Source: PALSA-612 sp963765295 (GTDB lineage: Bacteria > Actinomycetota > Thermoleophilia > Gaiellales > Gaiellaceae). From it: DNA of 64,000 bases. The position numbers were made by a program, and so were the translations under genes. The notes under the pieces are model-generated. The model did no database searches, was not told the origin of the DNA, and saw nothing but the letters and a program-made list of their open reading frames with translations. Location of the stretch: NCBI GenBank assembly GCA_963765295.1, contig CAVXVO010000005.1:1240001-1304000 (forward strand), written 5' to 3'. Positions 17,766 through 26,146 of the stretch are shown one piece after another; within the stretch, counting starts at the first letter, position 1; the number at the start of each line of letters is the position of its first letter.

Positions 17766-18943
17766 ACAGGGCACTCCGGAGTCTGGTCTCCCGACGACGT
17801 CCACGAGACGTGGAGCGCGGCCGCTTTCTCCTTGCCACGCCGGGGTTCACGGGGCACGCGACACCGGAGTTGACGCTCGCCAGACGTCTCGTACGGCGCG
17901 GCCACGCCGTCTTGGTCTACGCTCCGGCCGAACTCGAGCGCCAGGTCGCGGCCGCCGGTGCGGTGCACCTTCCGTTCACGGCGTTCCAGCTCCGCCGGCA
18001 CTCGGAAGCTGAGCCGTTGGACGAGCAGATCCGGCAGGGAGCCAGGCATTTCGAGTCCCCCGCGCTGGCCGAGGAACTGGGCGACCTCCTCCAGCGCGAG
18101 CGCGTCGACGTCGCGGTCATCGACTACCTGCTCGCCGCGGCGTTCACGGCCGCCGAGGCGGCGCGCGTGCCGACTGCGTGTGTTCTACCCGTCCTGTATG
18201 CACCTTGGGTCCTCTGGTACGGCCAGCACATGTACGACGACGGCGCAGCACGCGCGGCGCTCGGCCTGGGTGAGGCCTCGACTGCATTCGCCTCCTGGGC
18301 CAGGCTCGTGCTCGTCTTCTCCACGAAGCGCTTCGACTTCCCGCTTCGCGGCCGGCGAGACCGGCGCGTCGAGTACGTCGGCCGGATGGTCGATCCCGAG
18401 CTTCCGCACTGGGACAGCCCCTGGCCGCCGGACGATCGCCGTCCGCTCGTTCTCGTCAGCCCGAGCAGTCTCTACCGCCGGCAGCGACCGGCACAGCTCC
18501 AGCAGATCCTGGATGCCCTCGGCGAGTTGCCCGTGCGCGTACTCGCGACGCTCGGTCTGGACGGGGACGGGGACACGGTCCATGCGCCGGCGAACGCCGT
18601 GGTGAGAAACTGGGTGCCGCACGAAGCGGTGCTGCCCGGCGCGGCGCTCGCCGTGACGAACGGCGGTCACAACACCGTTCTCACCGCCCTTGCGCACGGC
18701 GTCCCGGTCCTGGTCTCCCCGCTCATGCGCGAGCAGGAGTGGAACGGCAGGCGCGCCGAAGCGTTCGGCGCAGGACGACTACTGGCGCCGAACGCGACGT
18801 CGGACGAGATCCGAGCAGCGCTCGAGGAACTCCTCTCCGACCCGGTTCGCAGACGCGCGAAGCGCGTCGCTCGTGCTCTTCGCGACCGAGGAGGCGGAGG
18901 AGAACGAGCAGCCGCCTACCTCGAGCGATTGCTCACACCGTAG
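17762..18943 (+). CDS. GT1-family (UDP-glucuronosyl/MGT-like) glycosyltransferase
   Basis: 393 residues with the GT-B fold: N-terminal FLLATPGFTGHATPELTLAR acceptor domain, C-terminal donor site NWVPHEAVLPGAALAVTNGG, NTVLTALAHGVPVLVSPL and EQEWNGRRAEAFGAG, the motif of macrolide/sterol glycosyltransferases. It would glycosylate a small lipophilic acceptor with an activated sugar. Translationally coupled to the polymerase gene by GTGA, which is an odd pairing. No signal peptide. Confidence 0.88.
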   Translation: MNRALRSLVSRRRPRDVERGRFLLATPGFTGHATPELTLARRLVRRGHAVLVYAPAELERQVAAAGAVHLPFTAFQLRRHSEAEPLDEQIRQGARHFESPALAEELGDLLQRERVDVAVIDYLLAAAFTAAEAARVPTACVLPVLYAPWVLWYGQHMYDDGAARAALGLGEASTAFASWARLVLVFSTKRFDFPLRGRRDRRVEYVGRMVDPELPHWDSPWPPDDRRPLVLVSPSSLYRRQRPAQLQQILDALGELPVRVLATLGLDGDGDTVHAPANAVVRNWVPHEAVLPGAALAVTNGGHNTVLTALAHGVPVLVSPLMREQEWNGRRAEAFGAGRLLAPNATSDEIRAALEELLSDPVRRRAKRVARALRDRGGGGERAAAYLERLLTP

Positions 18944-19009
18944 TTGCGCGGGCCGGGGTGGGATTCGTACCCGGAACGACCTCGCGCGAGGGTGTAGCCT
19001 CAGCCCATC

Positions 19010-19537
19010 GTGATCGAGAAGGGGCTCCGGCAGGACGTGCAGACGGTTCGGACCGACGGAGAGCCGGTCGCGCCGCTGATCGACGGCGTGCTGATTCGAC
19101 ACCAGGTGACGCAGATCGACGAGCGCGGGACGCTGTGCGAGATCCTCGATCCGCGCTGGGAAGTCGCCGCGTCGCCGATCCTCTACGTCTACCAGTTCAC
19201 GATCCGGCCCGGAAAGGCGAAGGGCTGGCACGTTCATCGGCTCCACGACGACCGCATCTTCATCAGCCGGGGCGAGATCAAGGTGGTGCTCTACGACGAC
19301 CGCGCCGACTCGCCGACCCACGGCATGATCAACGAGGTCTACCGCTCCGAGCTGCGACGCTCGCTGATGGTGATCCCTCGGGGGGTCTTCCATGCGCATC
19401 TGAACGTTGGCACGAGGGATGCGCTACTCGTGAGCATGCCGACGCGGGGCTACGACCACGCAGAACCGGACGTCTTCCGGTTGCCGCTCGACACCGACGC
19501 GATCCCCTACTCGTTCGGCCAGTCGCTCGGCTGGTGA
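19010..19537 (+). CDS. RmlC-like cupin (dTDP-4-dehydrorhamnose 3,5-epimerase family)
   Basis: 175 residues. Core strands AASPILYVYQFTIRPGKAKG and GWHVHRLHDDRIFISRGEIK hold the His pair at the active-site position of RmlC; MVIPRGVFHAHLNVG is the second half of the cupin. True RmlC enzymes carry additional Tyr/Asp residues that I cannot place with certainty, so it may be a WxcM/FdtA-like relative. GTG start, with TAGCCT 9 nt upstream. Convergent with a glycosyltransferase gene 6 nt away, hinting at a nucleotide-sugar context. Confidence 0.8.
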   Translation: MIEKGLRQDVQTVRTDGEPVAPLIDGVLIRHQVTQIDERGTLCEILDPRWEVAASPILYVYQFTIRPGKAKGWHVHRLHDDRIFISRGEIKVVLYDDRADSPTHGMINEVYRSELRRSLMVIPRGVFHAHLNVGTRDALLVSMPTRGYDHAEPDVFRLPLDTDAIPYSFGQSLGW

Positions 19538-19543
19538 CAGGTC

Positions 19544-20404
19544 TTATTCGAGGCCGCGAGCCTTTCGAAACTGGGTCACTAACCAGCCTGGGGGGACTGG
19601 GTTGGGGAGGTCTTCGTCGAACCCGAATTCGGGCCACGTTTCCTCTCGAAGGGCTGCGAGTTCGTTGTCGATGAAACCGGGCTCGGACTCGATTCGACGG
19701 ACGTAGGCGGCCTGCTCGTGCGAGGGCTTCTCGATGTAGCTGTTCTTGCGCCAGGCCGACGGGAACTTGAAGACGGTCAGTACGGGTATTTCGAGCATTC
19801 CCGACCGCGCGGTCGCTCGACGTATGAAGTCGTGGTCAGGCCCCTCGACGAGTTCGCGATAGTCGCGCCAGCCGATCTCCCGGCCGAGGCCAGTTTCGTG
19901 GAGGATCGCAGAGGGCGGTGTCACGTCGTAGCCGTAACCTCGGTAACTGCCGTCGGGGCCGATCCATTCGGTGAGCGTGTGTGCAAGCAACGCGCCCGTT
20001 TCGGCCACCCCCTTCATGAGCCAGGCAAGGTGCGTCGGGAACCAGACATCGTCGTGGCCGAGGTAGGCGACGTACTCGCCTCGGGCCAGTTCGAGGCCAG
20101 CGTTGTTCGGGCCGAACTGGTTGCCACAGTTCTCGGGCAGGTTGTGCCACCGGACCCGCGGGTCGGCAAACGAGTCGACCACTTGCTCGGAGTCGTCCGT
20201 GCATGCGTCGCCGATGACGAGCAGTTCGAGGTTCCTGTACGTCTGCCAGAGCGTCGCGTGAATCGCGTAGCGCAACACGCTCGACCAGTTGTAGGTGGCG
20301 ATGATCACGCTCACGAGCGGCGCTCCGTCCGCCACGCGCGGCGACAACCGATGGTCTGCCACGGGTAAGACTCGTTTGCGGATCGTTCCAGCCGGTGTAA
20401 CCAC
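19544..20404 (-). CDS. Family 2 glycosyltransferase
   Basis: 286 residues. GT-A fold: VSVIIATYNWSSVLRYAI at the start, then GDACTDDSEQVVDSF and the nucleotide/metal site ARGEYVAYLGHDDVW (LGHDD in place of D-x-D). No membrane helices, so it acts at the cytosolic face. GTG start. Likely transfers a sugar in polysaccharide or glycolipid assembly with the convergent RmlC-like protein. The interval 20405-20549 upstream shows no gene. Confidence 0.9.
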   Translation of the reverse strand: MVTPAGTIRKRVLPVADHRLSPRVADGAPLVSVIIATYNWSSVLRYAIHATLWQTYRNLELLVIGDACTDDSEQVVDSFADPRVRWHNLPENCGNQFGPNNAGLELARGEYVAYLGHDDVWFPTHLAWLMKGVAETGALLAHTLTEWIGPDGSYRGYGYDVTPPSAILHETGLGREIGWRDYRELVEGPDHDFIRRATARSGMLEIPVLTVFKFPSAWRKNSYIEKPSHEQAAYVRRIESEPGFIDNELAALREETWPEFGFDEDLPNPVPPGWLVTQFRKARGLE

Positions 20405-20549
20405 GAAAGCTGGGTCAGACCCGGACGGCTGTTCGCGCTCGCAGGTGCCGCATCACGCGGAGGTTATCCCACCGCCTGTCGGCGATCCGTCCAAGACCGC
20501 CAGCACCCGCCACTCGACTCACCATCGACTCATAGCCGGCGGGCGGAAG

Positions 20550-20568
20550 AGCCAAAAACGACTTGGCT
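20550..20568 (-). terminator. Short hairpin just after tRNA-Val
   Basis: AGCCAA / TTGGCT stem with a 7-nt loop, beginning 6 nt past the mature tRNA 3' end on the minus strand. It could be a terminator or a processing stop. The stem is only 6 bp. Confidence 0.45.
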
Positions 20569-20574
20569 GAGCTA

Positions 20575-20646
20575 TGGGCGCGGCTGGGATCGAACCAGCG
20601 ACCTCCCGCGTGTGAAGCGGGCGCTCTCCCGCTGAGCTACGCGCCC
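20575..20646 (-). tRNA. tRNA-Val (anticodon CAC)
   Basis: 72-nt cloverleaf: acceptor GGGCGCG/CGCGCCC with discriminator A, D-arm GCTC/GAGC with loop AGCGGGA, anticodon stem CCCGC/GCGGG with loop TTCACAC (anticodon CAC, reading GUG), T-arm GCTGG/CCAGC with loop TTCGATC. CCA is not encoded. It lies 20 nt downstream of the OYE gene on the same strand, so it may be released from a read-through transcript or have its own promoter. Confidence 0.97.
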
Positions 20647-20666
20647 CGGCCGAAAAACCTTAGCGG

Positions 20667-22715
20667 CTACGCGACGCCGACCTCGGCCTGTTCCAGCTCG
20701 CCCTCGTAGATGTAGCGCTCCTCCGGCGACCACAGCTCGCGGCCCGCGAGCTCGCCCTCGTAGATCGCGTGGTCGAGCTTGCGCGGAGCAAGGCAGTCGC
20801 CGATCCGGTGCAGGTTCTCGACCTCGCCCTTGAGGGCGAAGTAGAGGTCGTCGTTCGCCTTTGGACCTGTCGCGAGCACCACGGTGTCGACGCCCACGAG
20901 AGCCTCGTGCGCGCCCGTGTACAGGTTGAAGATCGTGACCGCGCCACCCTCGACGGCCAAGGCCCAGGAGTTCAGCCGATAGGCGAGCCCCTTGCCCAGC
21001 AGACGACCGTAGACGTGAGGCATGTCGAGCGTGGTCATGATCCCCGGGAAGAGCGCCGGCCAGCGGGAGACGAGCTCGACGTCGGAGCCGCGATCGAGCA
21101 GCACCTCCGTGACACCGGCGGCATACCGGCTCCCGTCGTCGTCGAGGACGACCACACGCTTCCCCACGGGGCGCGCCTCGAGCAGCACGTCCCAGACCGT
21201 CAGCACGTTCTCCTGGTCGACGCCGGGAAGCCGGTCGGCGAGCGGATTGACGCTGGAGAACCCCGTCCGCGACGGGACGGCGCCGGTCGCGACGACAACG
21301 CCGTCGGGCGCGAGCTCGCGCACCAGCTCGGGCGTCGCTTCCGACCCGAGCCGAACGTCGACCCCGTGCTTTCCGAGCTGCGTTCGGAGGTCGCGGGTGA
21401 TCCAGCCGAACTCGTCGCGGCCGGGTGTCCGCAGGATCAGGTTGATCTGCCCGCCGAGCTCGGCCTCGCGCTCCACCAGTGTCACACGGTGCCCGCGCCG
21501 CGCCAGCGTGACCGCCGCCTTCATCCCGGCCGGGCCACCGCCGGCGACGAGCCAGTAGGCCGGGTTCTCGGCCGGAACGATCGCCCCCAGGCGCCCCTCA
21601 CGGCCGGCGGACGGATTGACCGTGCACGCGATCGGCATCCCCTTGAAGACCCGTCCGATGCAACCCTGGTTGCCGCGGATGCAGTGGTCGAGCTCGTCCT
21701 CACGGCCTGCTTGCACCTTGTTCGCGAACTCGGGATCGGCGATCTGCGCCCTGGTCATCGCGACCATGTCCGCCTTCCCCGCGGCCAGGATCTCCTCGGC
21801 GAGCGCGGCGTCCTTGATTCCGCCGACCGTGAACACGGGCAGCCCGACCGCAGCCTTGACCTGAGCGGTCAGATCGACGAGGTAGCCGTCCGGCTCGTCG
21901 GAGGGCTCGATCGCGCGGAAGATGTTGTGGTAGCCGGCCGCAGTGACGTTGACGTAGTCGATCCGCCCGTCGGCCTCCAGTGCCCGCGCAACGCGAACGG
22001 CGTCGTCGATGTCGAGCGCGCCCGGAATGAAGTCGCTGAGGCTGATCCGCACGCCGACGACCCAGTCGTCGCCGGTCCGGCGGCGCACCTCCTCGATCAC
22101 CTCGCGCGCGAAACGGAGCCGGTTCTCGAACGAGCCCCCGTACTCGTCCTCGCGCTTGTTGTAGAGCGGCGACAGGAACTGGTGGAGGAGGTAGCTGTGC
22201 GAGATGTGCACCTCGGTGCCGTCGAAGCCACCTGCGCGCGACGCTTCCGCGGAGCGGGCCCACCATTCGACCACCTCCCGGATGTCCTCGTGCTCCATCG
22301 CCTTCGGCGTCTCCCCGTAGGCGGGCGACTTGACCGCAGACGGCCCCCACAGGACCCGATAGTCGTCGGCGGAGTCGCTCGTCGCGTTCAGGCCGAAGTG
22401 GTTGAGCTGCGCGAAGATCACGGCGCCGTGCTCGTGGACCGCGTCGGTGAGACGTCGGTCGGCGTCGAGCGCCTCGGGCCGGTACGCCCAGGCGACGCGG
22501 GGAAAGCCGGTCGTCGAGGTCGGGTGGACGACGCGGTTGCCCGTGATCAGCAGGCCTGCTCCTCCTCGCGCCCTGGCGGCCTGGTAGTCGACGTTCCGCT
22601 GCGAGTCGACCGAGCCCTGGGCGAACAGCTTGACGTGGGCGGTCTGCATGATCCGGTTGCGGACGGTCACGCTCCCGATGCGGAGCGGGCTGAAGAGGTG
22701 CGGGTACGCGGTCAT
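20667..22715 (-). CDS. OYE/2,4-dienoyl-CoA reductase-family oxidoreductase (mycofactocin-associated FadH/OYE type)
   Basis: 682 residues. N-terminal FMN TIM barrel (about 1-340: LFSPLRIGSVTVRNR, FAQLNHFGLN, GFDGTEVHISHSYLLHQFLSP, SFENRLRF), a short cysteine cluster, then FAD/NAD(P) domains (WLVAGGGPAGMKAAVTLARR). In E. coli FadH the 4Fe-4S cluster has four Cys; here Cys345, Cys352 and Cys364 remain, but the second ligand is Gly348 (CIRGNQGC). It could reduce enoyl/dienoyl thioesters or oxidise N-methyl amines, as relatives do. It is 15 nt downstream of the isochorismatase-type hydrolase, so the two are an operon. Preceded by GAGG-type sequence and an ATG. Confidence 0.9.
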   Translation of the reverse strand: MTAYPHLFSPLRIGSVTVRNRIMQTAHVKLFAQGSVDSQRNVDYQAARARGGAGLLITGNRVVHPTSTTGFPRVAWAYRPEALDADRRLTDAVHEHGAVIFAQLNHFGLNATSDSADDYRVLWGPSAVKSPAYGETPKAMEHEDIREVVEWWARSAEASRAGGFDGTEVHISHSYLLHQFLSPLYNKREDEYGGSFENRLRFAREVIEEVRRRTGDDWVVGVRISLSDFIPGALDIDDAVRVARALEADGRIDYVNVTAAGYHNIFRAIEPSDEPDGYLVDLTAQVKAAVGLPVFTVGGIKDAALAEEILAAGKADMVAMTRAQIADPEFANKVQAGREDELDHCIRGNQGCIGRVFKGMPIACTVNPSAGREGRLGAIVPAENPAYWLVAGGGPAGMKAAVTLARRGHRVTLVEREAELGGQINLILRTPGRDEFGWITRDLRTQLGKHGVDVRLGSEATPELVRELAPDGVVVATGAVPSRTGFSSVNPLADRLPGVDQENVLTVWDVLLEARPVGKRVVVLDDDGSRYAAGVTEVLLDRGSDVELVSRWPALFPGIMTTLDMPHVYGRLLGKGLAYRLNSWALAVEGGAVTIFNLYTGAHEALVGVDTVVLATGPKANDDLYFALKGEVENLHRIGDCLAPRKLDHAIYEGELAGRELWSPEERYIYEGELEQAEVGVA

Positions 22716-22730
22716 CGCGGCTCCTCGGTG

Positions 22731-23372
22731 TCAGGCCGGGACGGCGAGCTCAGCGAGATAGGCGAGCACGGCGGCGGAGGTCGTCACCTCGGCGTAGCGG
22801 CGGTGTACGTCACGCAGGTTGGCCTCGTGCGGCTCGCGCTCGTGGTCGCCGACGCAGTCCTCGGGGACGATCGTGCGGAAGTTGTTCGAGAACGCGTCCA
22901 CGATCGTCGCGCGAACGCATCCGGACGTGGTCGCGCCGGTCACGACGACAGTGTCGCAACCGGCGAAGGTCAGGAGCGAGTGGAGCGGCGTCCCGTGGAA
23001 GAACGAGGGACGCTTCTTCGGCAGCAGCACGTCGCCGTCGCGCCACAGCCGCTCATCCACCTGCGCCCAGTGCGAGTCGGGCGTGCACTCGACGAGGAAC
23101 GGCAGCTTGTGCTGCCACCTGCCGAGCTCGATCTCGCCGTCCCAGCAGACGACCGTGTGGAAGACCGGCACGCCGGCCTCGCGCGCCGCGGCGAGCACCT
23201 GCGCCGTCGACTCGACAGCGCGGTCGATCAGCGGCGCGCGCGCGAGCGGCGACGCGTGGTCGGTGTGGAGGTACTGGAGGTCGACGACGAGCACGGCCGG
23301 CCGCTCGCCGGGCTCGATCCGGCCCTGGCCGTAGCCCTTGAGAATGTACGGATCGTCGTGTTCGAGCTCCAC
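22731..23372 (-). CDS. Isochorismatase-like cysteine hydrolase (N-carbamoylsarcosine amidase-like)
   Basis: 213 residues. Catalytic triad positions: Asp31 in VLVVDLQ, Lys in LPKKRPSFFHGT, Cys in TGATTSGCVRAT, the pattern of N-carbamoylsarcosine amidohydrolases and nicotinamidases. GTG 23372 is set by the conserved N-terminus and by TACAGT 8 nt upstream; no Shine-Dalgarno. The pairing with an OYE-type flavoprotein fits a route in which a carbamoyl or amide group is removed and the resulting amine or unsaturated acid is processed, but the substrate is inferred only. Divergent from the SRP RNA. Confidence 0.85.
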   Translation of the reverse strand: MELEHDDPYILKGYGQGRIEPGERPAVLVVDLQYLHTDHASPLARAPLIDRAVESTAQVLAAAREAGVPVFHTVVCWDGEIELGRWQHKLPFLVECTPDSHWAQVDERLWRDGDVLLPKKRPSFFHGTPLHSLLTFAGCDTVVVTGATTSGCVRATIVDAFSNNFRTIVPEDCVGDHEREPHEANLRDVHRRYAEVTTSAAVLAYLAELAVPA

Positions 23373-23393
23373 CGGGGGCGACTGTATCGCGGC

Positions 23394-23399
23394 TAGACT
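23394..23399 (+). promoter_or_regulatory. -10 element for the SRP RNA gene
   Basis: TAGACT, ending 7 nt before the predicted 5' end of the SRP RNA helix. No clear -35 hexamer. Confidence 0.5.
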
Positions 23400-23406
23400 C
23401 GTCGTG

Positions 23407-23684
23407 CCCGGTCGCGCTAGGTGGGGAGCTAGCGGTTCCCTGAACCCGCAACCCGCTACAGCGGGACCGAACACCGCCCGAGGGGCGGAATCGAACGGGG
23501 TCTGGGCCCGCGACGCAGGCGTTGACGGTCAGGTCCCGCGCACTGGGAGCCTTCGAATCGCGTCAGATCCGGAAGGAAGCAGCGCTAAGGAGTGTCCCCC
23601 AGGTGCCGCGGAATCGCCTGACCCGAGCCCGCAGCGCAGGCGCCGCCCGAGCGATTCGCCTCGACGGCGAGCCGCGCGACCGGG
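23407..23684 (+). ncRNA. Signal recognition particle RNA, large type with Alu domain
   Basis: About 278 nt. The 5' end CCCGGTCGCGC pairs perfectly with 3' GCGCGACCGGG (23674-23684). The Alu domain shows GCTAGGTGGGGAG, TAGCGGT, CGCAACCCGCT and GCGGGACCGAA, closely matching the Bacillus SRP RNA. The S domain is intact: stem GGTCAGG/CCTGACC (23527-23533 with 23617-23623), and the Ffh-binding helix 8 motif TCAGATCCGGAAGGAAGCAG with GTGCCGCGG afterwards. It scaffolds Ffh for co-translational targeting to the membrane. Located just upstream of dnaX, a frequent position for SRP RNA in bacteria. Its 3' end touches the stop codon of the opposing metallohydrolase gene. Confidence 0.96.
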
Positions 23685-24446
23685 CTACTCCGCGACCGGC
23701 TCCCAGCGGAAGCCGTCCGCGACGCGCACGATCCGCCCGGGCGAGTCGATGTGGCTGACGACGACGGTGACTCCGCGGTCGGCGAGCTCCACGAGCAGCG
23801 CTTTGCGCGTCTCGAGACCGAGCTCGGGATCGGAGTCGAAGGCCGTGTCCCATTCGGGATGCTCGACGTGGAGCGGATGGTGGAAGACGTCGGCCGCATG
23901 GACGACCGAACCGCCGATCTCGAGGATCGAGTGGCCGGCGCGATGGCCGGGAGCGGATCTCAGCCTCAGCCCCGGAGCCGGCTCGTCGCCGTCCAGGTAC
24001 TCGTCGAGGAGACCGGCGGCGTCGAGCGTCGCGACCACGTGCGGTGCCGGCTGCTCGTCGGCGACACGCTTCCGAGCCCGCTCGACCGCCTCCGCAGGCG
24101 CGAGCACGCGCCGGTTCGGAAATGCCGCAACGAGCCCATCCGGCCAAGTCCCACCGACGAAGCCGCCGCAGTGGTCGAAGTCGAGGTGCGTTGCGATCAG
24201 GAGGTCGGGCTCAGCGTGCTCAGCGGCGAGCACGTCGGCGAGCCGCTCTGTGGCACCCTCCCACATCCCGACGAGCGGGCCTGGGCCGGAGTCGACGAGC
24301 ACGGTCCGGCCGTGGCCGCGGAGGAGGAGGGCGTTCACGGGCGGCCGGAGGGTGCCCTCGAAGGTCCCCGGAGGCCCGAGATGCTCAGCGTCGATCGGCA
24401 CAACGGCGACCTCGAGCAGCGATACGTCCCAGCCGTCGGCCTTCAT
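23685..24446 (-). CDS. Metallo-beta-lactamase-fold hydrolase
   Basis: 253 residues. Zinc motif TATHLDFDHCGGF-type (HLDFDH, i.e. H-x-D-x-D-H, with Asp at the second position in place of His), a second-motif His in SAPGHRAGHSILEI, Asp in HAADVFHH and a terminal His in VVVSHIDSPG. The variant first motif resembles lactonases and arylsulfatase-like members (HxDxDH). Substrate unknown. ATG 24446 has TAGCGT 7 nt upstream and no Shine-Dalgarno, so it appears leaderless. Divergent from dnaX. Confidence 0.88.
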   Translation of the reverse strand: MKADGWDVSLLEVAVVPIDAEHLGPPGTFEGTLRPPVNALLLRGHGRTVLVDSGPGPLVGMWEGATERLADVLAAEHAEPDLLIATHLDFDHCGGFVGGTWPDGLVAAFPNRRVLAPAEAVERARKRVADEQPAPHVVATLDAAGLLDEYLDGDEPAPGLRLRSAPGHRAGHSILEIGGSVVHAADVFHHPLHVEHPEWDTAFDSDPELGLETRKALLVELADRGVTVVVSHIDSPGRIVRVADGFRWEPVAE

Positions 24447-24453
24447 CGCGGGG

Positions 24454-24459
24454 ACGCTA
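24454..24459 (-). promoter_or_regulatory. -10 element of leaderless promoter for the metallohydrolase
   Basis: On the minus strand, TAGCGT then 7 nt then ATG. Confidence 0.5.
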
Positions 24460-24494
24460 ACAGCCACTCGCCGCCGATCTGCTTGAATCGACCC

Positions 24495-26146
24495 GTGGCG
24501 GCGCTGTATCGAAAGTATCGCCCGCAGACCTTCGACGACGTCGTCGGCCAGGAGCCCGTCGTGCGAACCCTGCGGAACGCGATCTCCCAGGACCAGCTCC
24601 GACAGGCCTATCTCTTCGCCGGCCCGCGCGGCACCGGCAAGACGTCGATGGCGCGCATCCTCGCGAAGAGCGTCAACTGCGTCCAGGGGCCGACGACGAC
24701 GCCGGACAACACCTGCCACGTGTGCGTCGCGATCTCGAACGGCGTGTCGCTCGACGTCGTCGAGATGGACGCGGCCTCGCAGCGCGGCATCGACGACATC
24801 CGCGAGATCCGCGAGCGCGTCGTCCTGCAGCCGGTCGAAGGCAAGTTCAAGGTCTACATCCTCGACGAGGCGCACCAGCTCACGGATGCCGCCTGGAATG
24901 CGCTCCTGAAGCTGATCGAGGAGCCGCCGCCGCACCTCCTGTTCGTGTTCTGCACGACGGCGCTCGACAAGGTGATCCCGACCGTCCGCTCGCGTTGCCA
25001 GACGTTCTCGTTTGCGCGGCCGCGCTTCGAGGATCTCGTCAAGGTGTTGCGGCGGGTCGCGGACGGCGAAGGCTTCCAGGCACCCGAGGCGGCGCTCTCG
25101 CAGATCGCCCGCGCGGCGAAGGGGAGCTTCCGCGACGGCGTCTCGATTCTCGACCAGCTCGCGGCGGCGACGGGAGGCGAGCTGACCGTCCAGTCAGTGC
25201 TGCAGCTGCTCGGCGCCGTCGACGAGGAGTCGCTCTTTCAGCTCTGCGACCTCGTCATCGACCACGACACCGCCGGTGCGCTCACGTTCGTCGAACAGCT
25301 CTCCGAGCAGGGCCAGGACGTCGGACGGCTCGTCAACGACCTGCTCCAGCACCTGCGCCACCTGCTGCTCGTCCAGCACCTCGGCGCCGTGCCCGACACG
25401 CTGCCGGCCACGGAGGAGACGCGTGAGAAGCTGCTCGCGCAGGCGAACCAGCTTCCTGAGGCGAGCATCCTGCGCCTCTGCGACCTGCTGGCCGTGGCCG
25501 TCGACGACATGCGCCAGGGCGGCGACCCGCGGCTGCCGCTCGAGCTCGCGCTCGTCAAGGTGACACGGCCCGGCGCGGATCTCTCGCAGGAGTCGCTCGC
25601 CTATCGGCTCGAGCTGCTCGAGCAGCGCGGACATGTCCCGCCCGGCCGCGTCACGGCGAGCCCCGTCGTGGGGACAGACCCTAAAACCGAAGTGTCACGC
25701 GACGAGCACGAGACTGTCGCAGCCGCGGAGCCGACCGGCCCCGCGGGCCCGAGCCCGAGCCGACGCCTGCGCCGGAGCCGCCCTCGCTCGCGTTCGAGCA
25801 GCTGCAAGATGCCTGGGCGCGCTCGGTGCTTCCCGCCGTTCAGGAGCGGTCGATCCCGACCGAGTCCGTGCTTCGCGAGGCGCGGCCGGTATCGCTCGAG
25901 GCGGACGTGCTGACGCTCGAGTTTCCGGCCGAGGCCGAGTTCCACCGGCGGCTCGCGGAGGACCCGAAGAACGTGGCCGTCCTGCGCGAGGCGCTGTACC
26001 AGGTGACGGGGCGGAAGCTCGGCGTGGAGTTCGTGGTCGGCGAGAAGCGTGAGCGCGAGGACGCCGAGGAGACGGCGCCGCCGAGCGAGAACGACCTCGT
26101 CGCACTGTTCAAGGAGACCTTCGACGCGAGAGAGGTGGACGAATAG
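24495..26146 (+). CDS. dnaX: DNA polymerase III subunit gamma/tau, frame shift in the linker
   Basis: Clamp-loader ATPase. GTG start (ALYRKYRPQTFDDVVGQ). P-loop GPRGTGKT at residues 43-50, zinc-module Cys (NCVQG, CHVC), Walker B ILDEAH, sensor 1 CTTALDKVIPTVRSRCQTF, then domain III. The N-terminal frame would end at 25913 after a basic scrambled tail; the true tau C-terminus (LAFEQLQDAWARSVLPAVQE... to FDAREVDE, stop 26144-26146) is in the -1 frame. The switch falls in the Pro/Glu-rich linker between about 25735 and 25765. No A-rich slippery heptamer as in E. coli is present, so a lost base is more likely than programmed frameshifting, though the place matches. Overlaps ybaB by 1 nt. Confidence 0.93.

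Noticed and set aside
18945..18990. tRNA-like T-arm (GGGATTCGTACCC) on the minus strand
   Set aside because: Only a T-loop-like piece is present; no acceptor, D or anticodon stems could be drawn, and the T-stem does not pair over five bases.
20769..23396. Very long plus-strand open frame of about 875 codons
   Set aside because: It is antisense to the well-supported OYE and isochorismatase genes, has no recognisable domain and an Arg/Val/Asp-rich composition typical of shadow frames in GC-rich DNA. The same holds for the long plus-strand frame at 40416-43217 opposite sdhA.
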